A DNA stretch of 64,000 nucleotides from Bacteroidota bacterium. GTDB lineage: Bacteria > Bacteroidota > Bacteroidia > 2-12-FULL-35-15. The notes below the pieces were generated by a model. It did not search any database. It was not told where the DNA came from and worked only from the letters and a program-made list of their open reading frames with translations. Position numbers and translations under genes: made by a program. The DNA lies in the NCBI GenBank assembly GCA_017303895.1, contig JAFLBF010000013.1, positions 34,005 through 98,004 of the forward strand. The letters are read 5' to 3'. Below are positions 60,934 to 64,000 of this stretch, one piece after another. The stretch's first letter is position 1. Each line of letters begins with the position of its first letter.

Positions 60934-61278
60934 TTATTTTATTCGTATAAAAACATAGTATTTTATGATATCATCTTCTTCCTCAGTAGAGTAGGCATAC
61001 ACTTCGGATTTGCTATTGTCATTCAACTTAACTGTAAAGCTAACATGGTCACCCAGGCCTGTTTTTGATATACGGGCATAAGCAAGGATATCTTTGTTTT
61101 TAAGATTTTCAACCGCTCCGAGATCAAAGTTTTCGATCTTGTTAAAATCATTAACAACAGGAATGTCGTTTATACTGATCGTAATATCTGAATGATTGGC
61201 GTCACCACTAAAAGCTGTGATCTTTAGATTTCCTATTCCTGTGGAATACTCTTCCCGTTTGGTTATTTTATGTGCCAT
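60934..61278 (-). CDS. Small beta-rich protein of unknown function (114 residues)
   Basis: No signal peptide. Strand-rich pattern: TGIGNLKITAFSGDANHSD, ITISINDIPVV and HVSFTVKLNDN, with an acidic turn EEEDD near the end. It is the first gene of the three-gene run. The upstream region, 61279-61455, is AT-rich and holds no clear exact TAnnTTTG box at a good distance. No function can be given. Confidence 0.55.
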   Translation of the reverse strand: MAHKITKREEYSTGIGNLKITAFSGDANHSDITISINDIPVVNDFNKIENFDLGAVENLKNKDILAYARISKTGLGDHVSFTVKLNDNSKSEVYAYSTEEEDDIIKYYVFIRIK

Positions 61279-61455
61279 GATGTTATAATTTTTAGCAACT
61301 TATAACATTTATTGACTCAAGTCAATTGATGTTAATAAGTCTTTAAATAATAATAGATTTTTGAAAAATTGTTTCAATTTTTCAAAGATAGTTTTGAGCA
61401 ATAAGTTTTCAACGGACAGGTGATTACACGAATGAAACTGAATGTAGCATGTTGG

Positions 61456-61671
61456 TAATTAGGGGGTTGGGGTGGGTGGGTGACGAATAGGAATTAGGGA
61501 AGAGTGAATAGCGATTAGCGAAGAGGGAACAGGGATTAGGGAATAGCGAACAGTAAACAGTAAACAGTAAACAGTGAACAGTGAACAGTAAACAGTGAAC
61601 AGTAAAAAGTTAATTGTATTTATCTACTTCCAATCTCTAACAACTAACAACTAACTTTAAACTTCCAACAA
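61456..61671 (-). repeat. Low-complexity repeat tract after the PAS-SpoIIE gene
   Basis: A mix of G-rich words (GGGATTAGGGAATAGCG) and, at 61549-61604, eight copies of the 7-mer AACAGTA/AACAGTG, then AACTTTAAACTTCCAAC next to the stop at 61672. On the minus strand the order is TTGGAAG words first, then ACTGTTT/ACTGTTC heptamers. There is no ORF in this 393-base gap. Confidence 0.75.
61549..61604. repeat. Tandem heptamer array, 8 x AACAGT(A/G)
   Basis: Eight head-to-tail 7-base units with only the last base varying. The period is not a multiple of three and there is no reading frame. It is too regular and too short in unit to be a CRISPR. Confidence 0.85.
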
Positions 61672-62904
61672 CTAAACCCTCACTCCAATCACGAGAATAT
61701 CATCAATGGCTTCAATACCTGCTTTCCAATTTTCAATGAATAAGTTCAGGTGTTTTTTTTGCTCCGGCATAGTAAGATGCTGTATAGATAAGAGGAGCTC
61801 TTTGAATTTTTTGGTGGTTAATTTTTTTCCGGTTATACCACTGAATGTATCGGCAAAGCCATCGGAAAAGATATAAAAAGTATCACCTTGATGGAGTTGT
61901 ACCGTATGATTCTCAAAGCAGATACATTCTTTATTGAATCCGCCAATTGAATTGCAATTTGATTTGATCTCTTCTATTTTATGTTCTCCTTTTCTGATGA
62001 TCCACAGTGGACGACTGGCACCCGAAAAATGGAGTAAGTGTTTCTTTTTATCAAAGCAGCACAAAGCAATGTCCATTCCATCATGTGTATGTGCATATAT
62101 ATCCGACTGACTTAAGGCGATCTTAATTCCTTGGTTTAGATTTTTTAAGATCTCGGATGGTTCTAAACTTTTAAGGGCAGAATTGTCGAGTTTCTCAATT
62201 CCGATCATGCTTACTAATGCTCCGGGAACACCATGTCCGGTACAATCGGCTGCCGCTATCAATACATTGCTATTCTGCTCTCTAAACCAATAAAAATCGC
62301 CACTCACAATGTCTTTTGGTTTGTAAAGGATCATGCTATCGGGTAGGAGTGTGTGTAGATCCGATTTGTTGGGTAAAAAGGCCTTTTGAATATTTTTGGC
62401 GTAATTTAAACTGTCGGTAATGTCTTTGTTTTTTATTTCCAATTGTTTGGTTCTCATTTCTACCATCTCTTCCAGGCGTTCATTCATTTCCATCAATTCT
62501 TTTTCTGCTCTTTTACGCTTACTAATATCGATGGAGAGAATAAATACTCCTTCGGGAACAGGCTGCATGTGTAGTTCAAACCAGTCAGTGCTGCCATCCG
62601 GATAGTGAAACTCATTTTCAATTTGTTTGGAGCTTCTATTAGTCATACACTCCGACAGGATCCTGAACATTTCGGTGTTTTCAATACCGGGATATTTTTC
62701 CATCATTGTAAAACCTACCAGTTCTTTACGGCTAAATTTGCTTTGTTTTACAACCGTATCGTTCACATAGAGGTATTTATAATCATAGCTGATCAGTTGA
62801 AATCCTTCCAGCAAATGATTTAAGGTGGATGAATTGATTCCGTTCAGTCCGGCTTTTGACGAATTTGTTTTAAAAGAAATGAGTTTAGATAAATGATTTA
62901 GCAA
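61672..62904 (-). CDS. PAS-SpoIIE (PP2C) serine phosphatase
   Basis: 410 residues. A PAS domain at 28-135 (GFQLISYDYKYLYVNDTVVK, VFILSIDISKRKRAEKEL) is followed by a coil at 135-165, the linker DSLNYAKNIQ and a SpoIIE domain from about 195. Catalytic motifs are present: VSGDFYW, AADCTGHGVPGALVS, HDGMDIAL, SDGFADTFSG and AIDDILVIG. Compared with the other four, the GG in the QFGG motif is changed to SG. It has no membrane helix, so it is a cytoplasmic sensor. The gene is a single transcription unit flanked by repeat tracts. Confidence 0.88.
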   Translation of the reverse strand: MLNHLSKLISFKTNSSKAGLNGINSSTLNHLLEGFQLISYDYKYLYVNDTVVKQSKFSRKELVGFTMMEKYPGIENTEMFRILSECMTNRSSKQIENEFHYPDGSTDWFELHMQPVPEGVFILSIDISKRKRAEKELMEMNERLEEMVEMRTKQLEIKNKDITDSLNYAKNIQKAFLPNKSDLHTLLPDSMILYKPKDIVSGDFYWFREQNSNVLIAAADCTGHGVPGALVSMIGIEKLDNSALKSLEPSEILKNLNQGIKIALSQSDIYAHTHDGMDIALCCFDKKKHLLHFSGASRPLWIIRKGEHKIEEIKSNCNSIGGFNKECICFENHTVQLHQGDTFYIFSDGFADTFSGITGKKLTTKKFKELLLSIQHLTMPEQKKHLNLFIENWKAGIEAIDDILVIGVRV

Positions 62905-63009
62905 ATCAGCAATATGTTGTTTCTAGCAAATATCATTTAAAAAAAATATGATTTTTGAATAGATTTCTTAAAACCTTACATATGTATGAAGTGTATGTTT
63001 TTTTGTTGG

Positions 63010-63079
63010 GAATAGTGAATAGTAAATAGGGAATAGTGAATAGCGAATAGTAAATAGTGAATAGTAAATAGTAAATAGT
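63010..63079. repeat. Tandem heptamer array, 10 x (G/A)AATAG(T/G/C)
   Basis: Ten head-to-tail 7-base units, GAATAGT or AAATAGT with small changes. The form is like the AACAGT array at 61549. Confidence 0.82.
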
Positions 63080-63090
63080 AATTACAAATA

Positions 63091-63177
63091 TTCCAACCTT
63101 CCACCTTCCAACCTTCCACCTTCCAACCTTCCAACCTTCAACCTTCCAACCTTCAACCTTCCAACCTTCCAACTCTC
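63091..63177. repeat. CCTTCCAA/CCTTCCAC repeat tract
   Basis: Repeated CCTTCCAAC, CCTTCCAC and CCTTCAAC words fill the gap next to the stop of the lipoprotein gene. On the minus strand it reads GTTGGAAGG, as after ffh. Confidence 0.8.
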
Positions 63178-63181
63178 AGTC

Positions 63182-63745
63182 CTACTGATTCATTGCTGCA
63201 GCTTTTGCTGTGATCTGTTTTTTAATATCGAGCATGGTGTTGTCTGTCATACATTCCTTGCAGATCTTTTCAATTTCAGAAAAATAGTGTTGGATGTCCT
63301 GCTCATAGTCGGAGCCGGAAGCATAAAATTCATAAGCTAAATTGTCGATGAATAGATTTTTTTCTTTTTCATCAAACGTTTTGTAGTAGTTCAACGCCTC
63401 TTGAGGGAAGAGTTGCATGTAAGATTTTGTGTAGCTTCCAACCACTTCACTCAATGCTCCATCCGATTTTTGTGCAATGACACGATACACCTGAAAATAA
63501 AACTGACGCGTATTCGCATTGTCGTCATCTATGCTATCCAAACAAGCAAATGTTTCGTTATTATCAGAAGGTTGTATTGTATTATCAAGGATGCCCTGCG
63601 CAAATACTCTGGAAAGGTAGGTGTTGCTTGTTGCAGACTGACTAGCATGGCTTGTCGCATCTGTATTAGCCGGTTCTTGCTTGTTGGATGGTGCAGAACA
63701 AGAGATGAATATAATTATTGTAAAAAGAGAGATGTATGTTTTCAT
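63182..63745 (-). CDS. Lipoprotein of unknown function
   Basis: 187 residues. The signal peptide ends in a lipobox FISC, followed by a Ser/Thr/Asn-rich linker to about 45 and a helical domain with two Cys in IEKICKECMTDN near 165-176. No family is recognised. It is probably anchored in the outer or inner membrane. It is flanked on both sides by low-complexity tracts. Confidence 0.68.
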   Translation of the reverse strand: MKTYISLFTIIIFISCSAPSNKQEPANTDATSHASQSATSNTYLSRVFAQGILDNTIQPSDNNETFACLDSIDDDNANTRQFYFQVYRVIAQKSDGALSEVVGSYTKSYMQLFPQEALNYYKTFDEKEKNLFIDNLAYEFYASGSDYEQDIQHYFSEIEKICKECMTDNTMLDIKKQITAKAAAMNQ

Positions 63746-63771
63746 GAGTCGCTAATTACGAATTATTACGG

Positions 63772-63876
63772 ATACTAAACAGTAAAGAGAGATTAGGTAA
63801 TAGTGAAGAGTTGATTTACTTACATACAATCTAACTCTAAACTTTGAACTTCAAACTCCCAACTCTCAACAACCAA
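63772..63876 (-). repeat. Low-complexity tract after the T9SS cargo gene
   Basis: On the minus strand GAGTTGGGAGTTTGAAGTTCAAAG words next to the stop at 63877 are followed by CTTCACTATTACC and CTTTACTGTTTAG, the same order as in the other tracts. It has no ORF. Confidence 0.6.
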
Positions 63877-64000
63877 TTATTGTTTTATTAATTTGATCAT
63901 TTTGCCCTGTGTGTTCAAAAAGTAGATCCCGGCCGGAAGAGGCGACAGATCGATCGTATTGGTTCCTGTGCATAATTTTCCGGAGTAAAATGTCTGTCCA
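63877..64000 (-). CDS. T9SS cargo protein, C-terminal sorting domain only (5' part outside the window)
   Basis: Only the last 40 codons are present. The reading contains NTIDLSPLPAGIYFLNTQ and then GKMIKLIKQ followed by TAA. This is the type A C-terminal sorting domain of type IX secretion cargo: a small strand, the LPAGIYF core and a basic end. The cargo's function cannot be told. It is good evidence that the organism has a T9SS. Confidence 0.85.
   Translation of the reverse strand, partial: GQTFYSGKLCTGTNTIDLSPLPAGIYFLNTQGKMIKLIKQ

Noticed and set aside
61549..63079. Regular repeats that could be taken for CRISPR arrays
   Set aside because: The units are 7 bases, head to tail, with no unique spacers and no cas genes nearby. 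They are simple tandem repeats.
1..64000. tRNA, rRNA, SRP RNA, riboswitches
   Set aside because: I looked for cloverleaf ends, TTCGAATC-type T arms and known riboswitch cores while reading and found none I could support. A covariance-model search would be needed to be sure.

Overview
The window comes from the chromosome of an AT-rich member of the Bacteroidota. Four kinds of evidence point there: many start regions carry the Bacteroidota -7 box TAnnTTTG, Shine-Dalgarno sites are weak, the last gene encodes a type IX secretion C-terminal sorting domain, and the gene content fits (PorE-like envelope proteins, BshC, DarA/DarB, TPR-SpoIIE phosphatases). I do not name a genus. I recognised no rRNA, tRNA or CRISPR array.

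Layout. 1-6 kb: a cut NUDIX gene, bshC-queE, a PorE-like OmpA lipoprotein, a MORN-like protein and a small rhodanese. 6-16.8 kb: a TPR-GAF-GAF-SpoIIE phosphatase; a peroxide-defence block (oxyR divergent from dps-ahpC-ahpD, with a good OxyR box between them); a three-gene envelope operon; a short leader-like ORF behind a near-consensus promoter; and a PAS-SpoIIE phosphatase. 16.8-24.8 kb: a DUF6580-like membrane protein, an acyl-CoA carboxylase beta subunit and a compact dialkylresorcinol (flexirubin-type) cluster with darA, darB, a hotdog protein and an ABC exporter. 24.8-34.5 kb: two adjacent operons of TPR or membrane sensors and SpoIIE phosphatases, the second led by paaZ. 34.6-45.6 kb: aroE, dedA, rhodanese, a ComA-like synthase and a TPR gene in one operon, then glmM-like, a cysteine desulfurase, ffh, folD and a second PorE-like gene without its OmpA domain. 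45.7-54.2 kb: a fulvocin C-like bacteriocin precursor with a thioredoxin-like partner and a small HTH regulator, an HPP protein, an S1/P1 nuclease and a run of small stress or ligand-binding and membrane proteins. 54.2-58.5 kb: an AT-rich accessory island with a DUF262-AlbA_2 fusion, a membrane-anchored beta-barrel protein overlapping a GT51 transglycosylase, an unknown protein and two related folded spacers that resemble attC sites. 58.7-64 kb: a three-gene envelope operon, another PAS-SpoIIE phosphatase, a lipoprotein and a cut T9SS cargo gene, separated by low-complexity repeat tracts.

Three themes connect the genes. (1) Eight proteins share the same signalling linker, DSIxYxKRIQ. Five carry a complete PP2C/SpoIIE domain. 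Three stop just after the linker, and each of those three lies in an operon with a complete phosphatase, which suggests mixed sensor complexes. (2) oxyR, dps, ahpC, ahpD and bshC form a thiol and peroxide defence set. (3) The fulvocin-like locus and the 54-58 kb island are the best candidates for conflict systems; the island's combination of genes is not one I recognise.
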